Source of the DNA: Nonomuraea sp. SYSU D8015
GTDB taxonomy: Bacteria; Actinomycetota; Actinomycetes; Streptosporangiales; Streptosporangiaceae
Length of the DNA: 64,000 nucleotides
Direction of reading: 5' to 3'
Assembly (NCBI RefSeq): GCF_008065375.1
Contig: NZ_VJYI01000007.1
Coordinates: 124,001 to 188,000, forward strand
In this document: positions 9,196 through 17,151 of the stretch, one piece after another
How positions within the stretch are numbered: position 1 is the first letter of the stretch
Layout of the letters: each line of letters begins with the position of its first letter
Translations under genes and position numbers: made by a program
Notes under the pieces: generated by a model
Told to the model about the DNA's origin: nothing
What the model saw: the letters and a program-made list of their open reading frames with translations, nothing else
Database searches by the model: none

Positions 9196-9224
9196 TTGAA
9201 TCGGGCTATGAGCCGGGTTACTCT
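9196..9224 (+). promoter_or_regulatory. Predicted sigma70-type promoter of the transporter operon
   Basis: TTGAAT (9196-9201) and TACTCT (9219-9224) are separated by exactly 17 nt. The pair is flanked by two LacI-type palindromes and lies about 60 bp upstream of the binding-protein start. Confidence 0.6.
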
Positions 9225-9237
9225 CGGACCCACCCTC

Positions 9238-9253
9238 GGGCAAGCGCTTACCC
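9238..9253. promoter_or_regulatory. Second LacI-type operator near the transcription start
   Basis: GGGCAAGCGCTTACCC is symmetric in 14 of 16 positions around AAGCGCTT. It lies about 14 nt after the predicted -10 box, a place where a bound repressor blocks initiation or elongation. Confidence 0.6.
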
Positions 9254-9283
9254 GGCTACTCGGCCACCCCCCGGGAGGGCTCC

Positions 9284-10744
9284 ATGAATCCCCATCGGCC
9301 AGGCATCGCCGCAATGATCATCGCAGCCGCCGCTTCACTGCTCGTGGCGGCGTGCGGCACATCGACCAACAGCAGCAGCGGCGGCGGTGGCGGGCAGACC
9401 ACCCTGAAGATCTGGGACTTCTCCGCCGAACAGGTGAAATTCCACAAGGACGTCGGCGCGCAGTTCACCAAGGAACATCCCAACATCAAGATCGAGTGGC
9501 GCTCGATCAACCAGGCCGACTACATGAAGACGCTGCCCCTGGCCTTCCAGAGCAACCAGGCGCCGGACATGTTCTACTGGAACGCCACCGGGCTGTCGGA
9601 GCTGCTGGACCAGAAGTGGATCCGCCCGCTCAGCCCGGACGGCACCGTCCCCGCCGACTTCACCAAGCGCTGGCCGGACGGGTCCTTCCTGGAAGGCATC
9701 AACATGCAGGACGGGAAGACGTACGGCTTCCCGTTCACGGAGAACCTCTACTGGGGCTCCGGCTACATGTTCCTCAACAAGCAGGTCTTCCAGCAGGCCG
9801 GGCTGGACGTCGGCAACCCGCCCAAGACCTGGACCGACCTCAAGAACGCCTGCGCGCAGATCAAGGCCAAGACCAAGGCGGAGTGCATCGCCGCCCCCAC
9901 GAAGGGCGAGGACATGCAGCGGATCTGGTATGCCCTGGTCAGCAGCGTCTCGACGGACGAGTTCTTCGACTACAAGACGGGCAAGTTCGACCTGACCGAG
10001 CCGGCCCAGCTGAAGACCTTCGCCTTCATCCAGGAGCTCAAGAAGCTCGGGTACCTGGCGCCGGGCACGAACGACAAGAACTTCTCCCGCCAGCAGTTCG
10101 CCGCCGGGCAGGCCGGCATCTACTTCGACGGCACCTGGATGCTGAGCGTGTGGGACAGCCAGGGCTTCAGCAGCGACAACTACGTGGTGGCGCCGCGTGT
10201 CAACCCGGACGAGGGGCAGACCGGCGCGGCCGGCCGCACGTACGACGGCAACAAGTACTGGGTCAGCTCGCAGACCAAGCATCCCGACGCCGTCTGGACG
10301 TTCATCCAGTGGATGACCGACCCCAACGGCTACTTCGTCAAGCAGTACTACAAGAACGCCTTCGGCACGCTGTCCTACGTCGACAACCAGAAGATGGTCA
10401 CCCATCCGGTGCTCAAGCAGATCATGGAGATCGGCGCGAAGCCGGGCTACCGGGTCCAGCTCCCCGAGCCGCTGCTCAAGTGCCCCGACATCGCCAAGTC
10501 CAAGGCGTACGTCAACGCGCTGGCGAAGAGCCCGGACGGTGAGTGGGAGGCCATGAGCCAGGCACTGGTCAGCGGCCAGCCCCTGGCGTCCGTGGGCGCC
10601 GCCATCGTCGAGCAGCGGCAGACCGCGCTGGAGGAAGGGCTCAAACAGGAGGCGGCCAGAGGCCTGAAGGTGTCGATGGACTGCTACACCTTCCCCGACT
10701 GGGAGTACACCAAGGACTACACCGCGGACATGTACCGCCAGTGA
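9284..10744 (+). CDS. ABC transporter sugar-binding lipoprotein
   Basis: This extracytoplasmic solute-binding protein of 486 residues would capture oligosaccharides for import. A lipoprotein signal peptide ends in LLVAAC with the lipidated Cys at residue 24, followed by a Ser/Gly-rich linker. The mature part has the family-1 binding-protein fold (TLKIWDFSAEQVKFHKDV, PDMFYWNATG, GIYFDGTWML). The ribosome site GGGAGG precedes ATG 9284 by 5 nt. It heads the plus-strand operon and is followed by a strong hairpin and two permease genes. No ATPase gene accompanies it, so a shared MsiK-type ATPase elsewhere is probably used. Confidence 0.95.
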   Translation: MNPHRPGIAAMIIAAAASLLVAACGTSTNSSSGGGGGQTTLKIWDFSAEQVKFHKDVGAQFTKEHPNIKIEWRSINQADYMKTLPLAFQSNQAPDMFYWNATGLSELLDQKWIRPLSPDGTVPADFTKRWPDGSFLEGINMQDGKTYGFPFTENLYWGSGYMFLNKQVFQQAGLDVGNPPKTWTDLKNACAQIKAKTKAECIAAPTKGEDMQRIWYALVSSVSTDEFFDYKTGKFDLTEPAQLKTFAFIQELKKLGYLAPGTNDKNFSRQQFAAGQAGIYFDGTWMLSVWDSQGFSSDNYVVAPRVNPDEGQTGAAGRTYDGNKYWVSSQTKHPDAVWTFIQWMTDPNGYFVKQYYKNAFGTLSYVDNQKMVTHPVLKQIMEIGAKPGYRVQLPEPLLKCPDIAKSKAYVNALAKSPDGEWEAMSQALVSGQPLASVGAAIVEQRQTALEEGLKQEAARGLKVSMDCYTFPDWEYTKDYTADMYRQ

Positions 10745-10752
10745 CCGGACGG

Positions 10753-10777
10753 CGCCGCCGGCCAGGCGCCGGCGGCG
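10753..10777 (+). other. Intercistronic hairpin between binding protein and permease
   Basis: CGCCGCCGGC (10753-10762) pairs with GCCGGCGGCG (10768-10777) around a 5-nt loop. Such structures after the binding-protein gene commonly stabilise its mRNA or reduce downstream transcription, giving more binding protein than permease. No T-run follows, so complete termination is unlikely. Confidence 0.6.
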
Positions 10778-10803
10778 TCCCCTTCTCCCTCGTGAGGACA
10801 TCC

Positions 10804-11814
10804 ATGACAACCACCGCCCCCGCCGCGGCCCCCGGCAGGGAGAAGGTGACGGACAGGGACCGGCCGCCCGCCGAGCGTGTGCCCGAACGCGTCGATCACT
10901 CCCGCGAGCGCGTCCGCGGCCTCGACAGGGTCTGGCTGCTCGTCTTCCTGGCCCCCTTCCTCCTGCTCTACCTCGGCTTCACCATCTGGCCGCTGATCGC
11001 GACGATCTACTACTCCTTCTTCGACTGGACGGGCATCGGCCCGATCGACGACTTCGTCGGGATCGGCAACTACAGCTCGATCCTGGTCGACCCGCTGTTC
11101 TGGCTCTCGGTGGTCAACACGCTGGTCTTCGCCGTGCTGACGACCGTCATCAAGCTGCCGATCTCGCTGGTGGCCGCCATCCTGCTCACCCGCAAGTGGC
11201 TGCGCGGCAAGCGGTTCTTCCGGACCATGTTCTTCGCGCCGCTCATCATCCCCGTCGCCATGGCAGGCATGGTCTTCACCTACCTGCTCAACCCGTCCAA
11301 CGGCGCGCTGAACGCCATCCTGCGCGATCTCGGCCTGGTCGACCAGGGGTTCGACGTGTTCGCCAACCGGTGGAGCGCGCTGCTCGTGCTCGTGCTCGTC
11401 GCCGTCTGGCAGATCTTCGGCCAGTACATGATCTACTGGATGGCGGCGCTGCAGAACGTGCCGGAGGAGCTCTACGAGGCGGCCGCAATCGACGGCGCGA
11501 GCGAGTGGAAGAAGCTCACCCGCATCACGCTGCCGATGATCAAGCCGGTCGCCGTGATCATCACCCTGCTCGGCCTCGTGAACGCCATGCACGTCTTCGG
11601 GCTGGTCGTCACGCTCACCGCGGGCGGCCCCGGCACCAGCACCTACGTGGTGTCCTACTTCATCTACCAGAACGCCTTCGGCGCGGTGCCGTTCGCCTAC
11701 GGCTACGCCTCGGCAGCGGCGCTGCTGTTCTCCGTCATCGCCTTCGTGCTGGTCTCCGCCCAGGGCCTCGCGGTCCGCCGGGCCCAGCGGCTCAGGAAGG
11801 AGTACGGCGTCTGA
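10804..11814 (+). CDS. ABC sugar transporter permease, MalF-type
   Basis: This inner-membrane permease of 336 residues has about six transmembrane helices after a charged N-terminal tail (first helix LLVFLAPFLLLYLGFTIW). The EAA loop that docks the ATPase is clear (EAAAIDGASEWKKLTRITLP, near residue 223). GAGGA lies about 6 nt before ATG 10804. Its stop overlaps the start of the next permease by 1 nt (TGATG), indicating translational coupling. It would form the membrane channel with the following gene product and the lipoprotein at 9284. Confidence 0.95.
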   Translation: MTTTAPAAAPGREKVTDRDRPPAERVPERVDHSRERVRGLDRVWLLVFLAPFLLLYLGFTIWPLIATIYYSFFDWTGIGPIDDFVGIGNYSSILVDPLFWLSVVNTLVFAVLTTVIKLPISLVAAILLTRKWLRGKRFFRTMFFAPLIIPVAMAGMVFTYLLNPSNGALNAILRDLGLVDQGFDVFANRWSALLVLVLVAVWQIFGQYMIYWMAALQNVPEELYEAAAIDGASEWKKLTRITLPMIKPVAVIITLLGLVNAMHVFGLVVTLTAGGPGTSTYVVSYFIYQNAFGAVPFAYGYASAAALLFSVIAFVLVSAQGLAVRRAQRLRKEYGV

Positions 11815-12692
11815 TGGCGACGATCACTCAGTCCGGCACTCAGCCCGGCACTCAGCCCGGCCGGCGCAGCCACGCCGTGCGGGCCAACCTCATCGCCCTG
11901 CCGATCCTGCTGGTCATCGGGCTCGTGTGGATCTATCCCTTCCTGTGGACGATCTCGGCCGCGTTCAAGACCCAGGCGGGGATGTTCACCAGCGGCGCGA
12001 GCCTCGTGCCCGACCAGCTCAACTTCGACAACTTCGCCCGGGCCTGGGTCAACGCCGGGTTCTCCGGATACTTCTTCAACACGGTGCTCTACTCGGTCGT
12101 CTCGACCCTCATCGAGCTGGTCAAGGCGGCCCTGTGCGGCTATGTGCTGGCCAGGTACGACTTCCCCGGCCGCACCCTGCTCTACCGGATGATCGTCGGG
12201 ACCCTGTTCATCCCGGTCGCGTCCATCATCGTCCCGCAGTTCGTGCTGATCGAGAACCTCGGCCTGCTGAACACGCGGGCCGGGGTCATCCTGGCCATGT
12301 CCGGCGGCGCGGGCGCGCTCTACGTCCTGCTGTTCGTCGGGTTCTTCTCCAGCGTCCCGGCCGACCTGTTCGAGGCGGCCAAGCTCGACGGGGCCGGCTT
12401 CCTCAAGACGTTCCGCCTCATCCTTCCGCTGGCCAAGCCGGTCATCGCGGTGGTGGTGATCTTCCAGTTCATCAGCAGCTGGAACGAGTTCAACATCCCG
12501 CTGGTGTTCACGCTCGGCCAACCGGACCTGCAGAACCTGGCCGTCGGGATGATGTCCTTCCAGGGCGAGTACGTCACCGACTGGACCGGGTTCGCCGCGG
12601 GAATGACGATCTCGTTCCTGCCCATGCTGATGATCTTCCTTTTCTTCCAGAACTACTTCACGCGCGGCCTGGCCGGCGCCACGAAGGGGTGA
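11814..12692 (+). CDS. ABC sugar transporter permease, MalG-type
   Basis: This inner-membrane permease of 292 residues has about six transmembrane helices. A short TQPGTQPG repeat marks the N-terminal tail. The EAA loop is present (EAAKLDGAGFLKTFRLILP, near residue 190). It overlaps the previous permease by 1 nt and the next gene by 4 nt (GTGA). It pairs with the preceding permease for uptake of an oligosaccharide. Confidence 0.95.
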   Translation: MATITQSGTQPGTQPGRRSHAVRANLIALPILLVIGLVWIYPFLWTISAAFKTQAGMFTSGASLVPDQLNFDNFARAWVNAGFSGYFFNTVLYSVVSTLIELVKAALCGYVLARYDFPGRTLLYRMIVGTLFIPVASIIVPQFVLIENLGLLNTRAGVILAMSGGAGALYVLLFVGFFSSVPADLFEAAKLDGAGFLKTFRLILPLAKPVIAVVVIFQFISSWNEFNIPLVFTLGQPDLQNLAVGMMSFQGEYVTDWTGFAAGMTISFLPMLMIFLFFQNYFTRGLAGATKG

Positions 12693-13858
12693 CAATCCGC
12701 TTGGTAAGGCATGGCGCGTTCGCCTACACCTGGGACATCGTGGGCGACCCCGCGGCGGCCGAGCGCATCGCCGGCCTCGGCGTGAGCACGGTGACCCTGC
12801 AGGCCGCCTACCACTCGGTCCGGGCCACCACCCCGTGGCATCCGCGCCACCGCATCGTGCAGGCCGACCACGCGGCGGCCTACTTCCGGCTGCGCCCCGA
12901 GCGCTGGCGCGGGCGGCTCCGGCCGTACCCGCCGAGCTGGGGAGTGCCCGACGAGGACAGGTTCGGCGCGGCGCTGGCCGCGCTGGCGGGGGCCGGGCTG
13001 CGGGCCGAGGCATGGCTCGTGCTCACGCACTCCTCGGTGCTGGGCCGCGAAGCACCCGACCTGACGGTGACGAACGCCTACGGCGAGTCCTACCCGTACG
13101 CGCTCTGCCCCGCCCAGCCCGCCGTCCAGGACTACGCGCTCACCCTCGTGCGGGAGGTCTGCGAGCAGTACGACGTGCCCGCGCTGATGCTGGAGGCGTG
13201 CGGCTGGCTGGGCGCGGAGCACGCAAGCCACCACGAGAAGACCTCCGGCGCCCACCTGTCCGCCTGCGGCAGGGCGCTGCTGTCCGTCTGCCTCTGCCCG
13301 GCCTGCCGGGCCGGGCTGGCCGGGCGCGGCGTGGACGTCGATGAGCTGGCGCGCGACGTGCGCGCCGCCGTGGACGCGGAGCTCCAGCAGGGCATCCCGG
13401 CCGGGACGAGCCTGGACGACGCGCTCGGCCGCGAGCGCGCCCACGCCCTCTACGATCACCGCACCGAGGTCATCGCCGGTCTGGTCCGCGCCGTGGCGGC
13501 GCCGGCCGGCGGCCGCGAGCTGCTGCTCATGGCCACCGACGACCCGCAGGTCACCGGCCCCGACGTGGGGATCGACCTGGCCTCCTTCGACGCGCCGGTC
13601 GACGCGTACGTGCTCAAGTGCTGGGGCCAGGAGGAGACGGCCCTGGCCCAGGTGAAGGCCGCGGCGAGCCGTACCGACGTTCCCCTCGTCGCCAACCTCA
13701 CCGTGCTGGAGGACGGCCACGCCCGGATACCGGCATTGGCGGCCGACCTCGTCGCCGCGGGCGCGCGGCAGCTGCGTTACTACCACGCCGGGCTCGGCTC
13801 ACCCGCCCGCCTGGACAGCATGCGGGCGGCGGCCCGCTTGAAGGAGAGGCAATGCTGA
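12689..13858 (+). CDS. Putative glycoside hydrolase-like TIM-barrel protein of unknown activity
   Basis: This 389-residue protein has no signal peptide and starts at GTG 12689, overlapping the permease stop by 4 nt. It is Ala-rich, like many unassigned actinobacterial proteins. The barrel-like layout starts with AFAYTWDIVGDPAAAERIAG, then HSVRATTPWHPRHRIV, AEAWLVLTHSSVLG and PALMLEACGWLG. The segment SVCLCPACRAGLAGRGVDVD (near residue 190) recalls the cysteine motif of putative GHL-type glycosyl hydrolases. Its place between the sugar permeases and the dehydrogenases suggests intracellular processing of the imported sugar. Activity is not established, and I am sure only that it is a coding gene of this operon. 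Confidence 0.8.
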   Translation: MTIRLVRHGAFAYTWDIVGDPAAAERIAGLGVSTVTLQAAYHSVRATTPWHPRHRIVQADHAAAYFRLRPERWRGRLRPYPPSWGVPDEDRFGAALAALAGAGLRAEAWLVLTHSSVLGREAPDLTVTNAYGESYPYALCPAQPAVQDYALTLVREVCEQYDVPALMLEACGWLGAEHASHHEKTSGAHLSACGRALLSVCLCPACRAGLAGRGVDVDELARDVRAAVDAELQQGIPAGTSLDDALGRERAHALYDHRTEVIAGLVRAVAAPAGGRELLLMATDDPQVTGPDVGIDLASFDAPVDAYVLKCWGQEETALAQVKAAASRTDVPLVANLTVLEDGHARIPALAADLVAAGARQLRYYHAGLGSPARLDSMRAAARLKERQC

Positions 13859-14838
13859 ACGGCCTGTATGTGATGGATCCCCACCGCTTCGACGACGTCT
13901 ACGGCCCGGAGGCCCGCGCCGCGATCGAGCGGCACCTCGCCATCGCCTCGCCCCCGCTCACCGCCGACCGGCTCACCCCCGACGTGCTATCCGACCTCCA
14001 GGTGCTGGTCACAGGATGGGGGGCGCCCAGACTGGACGCCGCGCTGCTCGCCGCCGCGCCCAAGCTCTCGCTGGTGCTGTACGGCGCGGGCTCCATCCGC
14101 CCGATGGTCACCCCGGAGATGTGGGACAGGGGAGTGCGGGTCACCTCGGCGGCCACCGCCAACGCCACCCCGGTCGCCGAGTTCGCACTCTCGCAGATCC
14201 TGTACGCACTCAAACACGGCTGGCGTTACGTGCTGACCGCCCGCGCAGCCGCCGCCCCCGCCGCGCGCGGGAACGAGATCGGAGCCTACGGCGCGGTGGT
14301 CGGGCTGGTCTCGCTCGGCGCCACGGGCCGGGCCACGGCGCGGCTGCTCGCCCACCACGACCTCGTCGTGCAGGCCCACGACCCGTACGCCGACCCGGCC
14401 GAGGCCGAGCGGCTCGGGGTGCGCCTGGTCGGCCTGGCGGAGCTGTTCGCCACCTCCGACGTGGTCAGCCTGCACGCGCCGCTCACCCCTGAGACGCACG
14501 GCCTGGTCGGCGCCGCGCTGCTGGAGTCGATGAAGCCCGACGCCACCCTGATCAACACGGCGCGCGGCGGCCTCGTCGACGAGACGGCGCTCGTGGACGT
14601 GCTGGGCCGGCGGACCGACCTGTTCGCCGTCCTCGACGTCACCGACCCCGAACCGCCCGTCGCGGGGTCGCCGCTGTTCACGATGCCCAACATCGTCGTC
14701 ACCCCACACGTGGCGGGCAGCCTGGGCCACGAGCGGCGACGCCACGGGCAGACGATGGCCGAGGAGCTCGCCCGCTACGTCGCGGGCGAGCCGCTGCTGT
14801 ACGAGATCACCGAGTCCGCCCTGGCGAGGAGGGCATGA
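13852..14838 (+). CDS. D-2-hydroxyacid dehydrogenase (first of tandem pair)
   Basis: This 328-residue NAD(P)-dependent oxidoreductase would interconvert a 2-keto acid and a D-2-hydroxy acid. The Rossmann glycine loop is VGLVSLGATGRA, a non-canonical form of GxGxxG seen in some family members. The catalytic Arg lies in NTARGGLVDE and the His in TPHVAGS. It overlaps the previous gene by 7 nt and has GGAG about 8 nt upstream of ATG 13852. Its stop overlaps the next dehydrogenase by 4 nt. In this operon it probably handles a sugar-derived keto or hydroxy acid. Confidence 0.9.
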   Translation: MLNGLYVMDPHRFDDVYGPEARAAIERHLAIASPPLTADRLTPDVLSDLQVLVTGWGAPRLDAALLAAAPKLSLVLYGAGSIRPMVTPEMWDRGVRVTSAATANATPVAEFALSQILYALKHGWRYVLTARAAAAPAARGNEIGAYGAVVGLVSLGATGRATARLLAHHDLVVQAHDPYADPAEAERLGVRLVGLAELFATSDVVSLHAPLTPETHGLVGAALLESMKPDATLINTARGGLVDETALVDVLGRRTDLFAVLDVTDPEPPVAGSPLFTMPNIVVTPHVAGSLGHERRRHGQTMAEELARYVAGEPLLYEITESALARRA

Positions 14839-15803
14839 CCACCACTCTGGTGCTGCTGCCGCCGCACGATCCGGCCACCGAGGACTGGCGGGCCCGGCTG
14901 GAGCGGGCCGTGCCGGAGCTCGTCGTGCTCCGGCCGCTGACCCGCGAGGAGGCGGAGCAGGCGCTGGCGGAGGCCGACGCCGCCTACGGCACGCTTCCCG
15001 CGGACCTGCTGGCGCACGCCCGGCGACTGCGCTGGCTGCAGGCCCCGCAGGCCGGGCCGCCTCCGGGGTTCTACCATCCGGCCCTGGTCGCGCACCCCCT
15101 ACAGGTCACCAACATGCGTGACACCTACACCGACCACGTGGCCGCGCACACGCTGGCGCTGGTGCTCGCACTGGTCAGGGGCCTGCCCAGGTACGCCCGC
15201 GAACAGGCCCGCGCGCATTGGGCGCCCGACTGGGACCCCGGCTCCGTGCTCCCCCTGGGCGAGGCCACCGCCCTGGTGGTGGGGGTGGGCGCCGTCGGGG
15301 CCGAGGTCGGCAGGCTGCTGGCGGCATTCGGCACCAGGGTCGTGGGCGTGGACGCCCGGCGCGGCGGCCCCGTGCCGGGCTTCGCCGAGGTGCTTGCGGC
15401 CGACGCCCCCGACCGGCTGCTGCCCGAGGCGGACCTGGTCGTCCTGACCGTTCCGCACACGCCCGCCACGGAGGGCCTGCTGGACGCGCGGCGGCTGGCC
15501 CTGACCAAGCCCGGTGCGTACGTCGTCAACGTCGGCCGCGGGCCCATCGTCCGGCTCGACGACCTGGCCGCCGCCCTGGACGCGGGGCGCCTGGCCGGCG
15601 CGGCCCTGGACGTCTTCGAGACCGAACCGCTTCCCGCCGATCACCCGCTCTGGCGGCGTCCCGACGTGCTCATCACCCCGCACGTGGCGGGCGTGGGGCC
15701 GCATGCCGATGAGCGGCGCTTCGCCGTCCTGCTGGAGAACGCCCGCCGTTTCGTGGCCGGGCGGGAACTGATCAATCTGGTCGACAAGTCCGAATGGTAC
15801 TGA
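14835..15803 (+). CDS. D-2-hydroxyacid dehydrogenase (second of tandem pair)
   Basis: This 322-residue NAD-dependent dehydrogenase follows the first one with an ATGA overlap. The nucleotide-binding loop VVGVGAVGAEVGRLL is canonical, and FGTRVVGVDARR ends with an Arg where NADP-preferring enzymes often have one, so NADP use is possible. Catalytic Arg (VNVGRGPIVRLDDL), Glu (DVFETEPLPADHPLW) and His (LITPHVAGVGP) are all present. It diverges clearly from its neighbour, so the pair is unlikely to be a recent duplication, and different substrates are likely. Confidence 0.92.
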   Translation: MTTTLVLLPPHDPATEDWRARLERAVPELVVLRPLTREEAEQALAEADAAYGTLPADLLAHARRLRWLQAPQAGPPPGFYHPALVAHPLQVTNMRDTYTDHVAAHTLALVLALVRGLPRYAREQARAHWAPDWDPGSVLPLGEATALVVGVGAVGAEVGRLLAAFGTRVVGVDARRGGPVPGFAEVLAADAPDRLLPEADLVVLTVPHTPATEGLLDARRLALTKPGAYVVNVGRGPIVRLDDLAAALDAGRLAGAALDVFETEPLPADHPLWRRPDVLITPHVAGVGPHADERRFAVLLENARRFVAGRELINLVDKSEWY

Positions 15804-15804
15804 A

Positions 15805-17151
15805 ATGATCAAGCGACGGAACTTCCTGCTCGGCGGCACGTTAGCCGCCGTGGCCCCGCTCCTGCCCGACTCGCCCGCGCTCGCCAGCGCCGGCGCCGGC
15901 TTCGCCGTCCAGACCGTCGCCACCGGCGTGGCGGTCAAGAGCGACCGGCGCGCCATGGCCGGCGGCCTGTACGACCCGGTCGCGGGCAAGACGTTCATCT
16001 CCTGGACCGGAGAGAACACCAACCCCTACGTCGCCGCCTACGACCACGCCGCCGGCACGTGGACGCAGCCGATCAAGGTCGGGCAGTCTCCGAAGGCCGA
16101 CTCGCACCACTACCCGGTGATGATCCAGGCCCGTGACGGCCGGCTCCTGGTCTTCTACGGCTCGCACAACTCCGTCCAGCGGCTGGCCGCCTCCCAGCCG
16201 CACACCGTCGAGGGCGGCTGGACCGACGGGACCGTCGACGCCGCGCCGCGCTCGACGTACCCGATGCCCGTCAAGGCGGCCAACGGCGACATCTACCTCT
16301 TCTTCCGCGCGACCCCGCACAACGACGACCCCTCGCTCCCCACCGACTACCGGCCCATCCACTACCTCCTGTCCACCGACGACGGCCGTACCTGGACCCA
16401 CTCCAAGGACCTGGAGGGCATCCCGTTCGCCATCGGCTCCACCGACCGGCCCGACAACTGCAACGAGGTGTACATCGGCGAGATCGAGGTCACGCCGGCG
16501 CGGGGGAACGTGCCGGAGCGTTTCCACTTCGTCTGGACGCTCGCCGGCGGCGGCCCCGGCCGCCACGAGCACGACTACTACCACCGCAACCTCTACTACG
16601 CGGCCTTCCAGCCCGGCGACCGGCATTTCTACAGCGCCGCCGGCGACGACCTGGGCACCAGGGTGGACTGCGGCGAGGCGTCCCGGCTCCCGCTCGTCCT
16701 GGAGACCGAGCTGAAGCGGGCGAAGCCGCTGTCCCGGGACGTCGGCTACACCCACCTGGTCGGGTCGACGGCGGGCAACCGTCCGGTGCTGCTGTTCATG
16801 CTCCAGGACGGCGACACCACCGTCGTGCACGCGGCGGCCTGGCAGGGCCGGAAATGGCGCATCGCCGAGATGACCAGGGAGGCGACCCTGTTCGACAAGG
16901 AGCAGATCTCCCCGACCGCGTTGCGCGTCTACGCCAACCCCGCGGACGGGACCTCGGCCGTCCACACCTACATCCTCAAGCACGGGCGTCACTGGCGCTC
17001 CGAGGCCAGGGTTCCCACCCCGGCCAGGATCCAGCGTGCCAGCCTCATCGCCGGCTTCCGCGACCCCGCGCGCGTCGTCCTGACCGGCTCGGCCTCCAGC
17101 CCCGCGGTCCCCGCAGGCGGCATGTTCGTCCTGGGGATGCCCGTCACGTGA
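15805..17151 (+). CDS. Secreted BNR_4 beta-propeller protein, candidate polysaccharide lyase
   Basis: This 448-residue protein carries an N-terminal twin-arginine-like signal (KRRNFLLGGTLAAVAPLL) and a BNR_4-type seven-bladed propeller. From memory of the ulvan lyase families PL24 and PL25, the active site uses two His about 20 residues apart and a Tyr and Arg 16 apart. Here H101 and H121 (SHHYPVM, then FYGSHN) and Y152 and R168 (STYPMP, then YLFFR) reproduce both spacings. This makes cleavage of a uronate-containing glycan a reasonable prediction. Asp-box-like blades such as STDDGRTWTHS are also visible. The start ATG 15805 is one base after the previous stop, so it belongs to the operon. 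A sialidase role is less likely. Confidence 0.82.
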   Translation: MIKRRNFLLGGTLAAVAPLLPDSPALASAGAGFAVQTVATGVAVKSDRRAMAGGLYDPVAGKTFISWTGENTNPYVAAYDHAAGTWTQPIKVGQSPKADSHHYPVMIQARDGRLLVFYGSHNSVQRLAASQPHTVEGGWTDGTVDAAPRSTYPMPVKAANGDIYLFFRATPHNDDPSLPTDYRPIHYLLSTDDGRTWTHSKDLEGIPFAIGSTDRPDNCNEVYIGEIEVTPARGNVPERFHFVWTLAGGGPGRHEHDYYHRNLYYAAFQPGDRHFYSAAGDDLGTRVDCGEASRLPLVLETELKRAKPLSRDVGYTHLVGSTAGNRPVLLFMLQDGDTTVVHAAAWQGRKWRIAEMTREATLFDKEQISPTALRVYANPADGTSAVHTYILKHGRHWRSEARVPTPARIQRASLIAGFRDPARVVLTGSASSPAVPAGGMFVLGMPVT

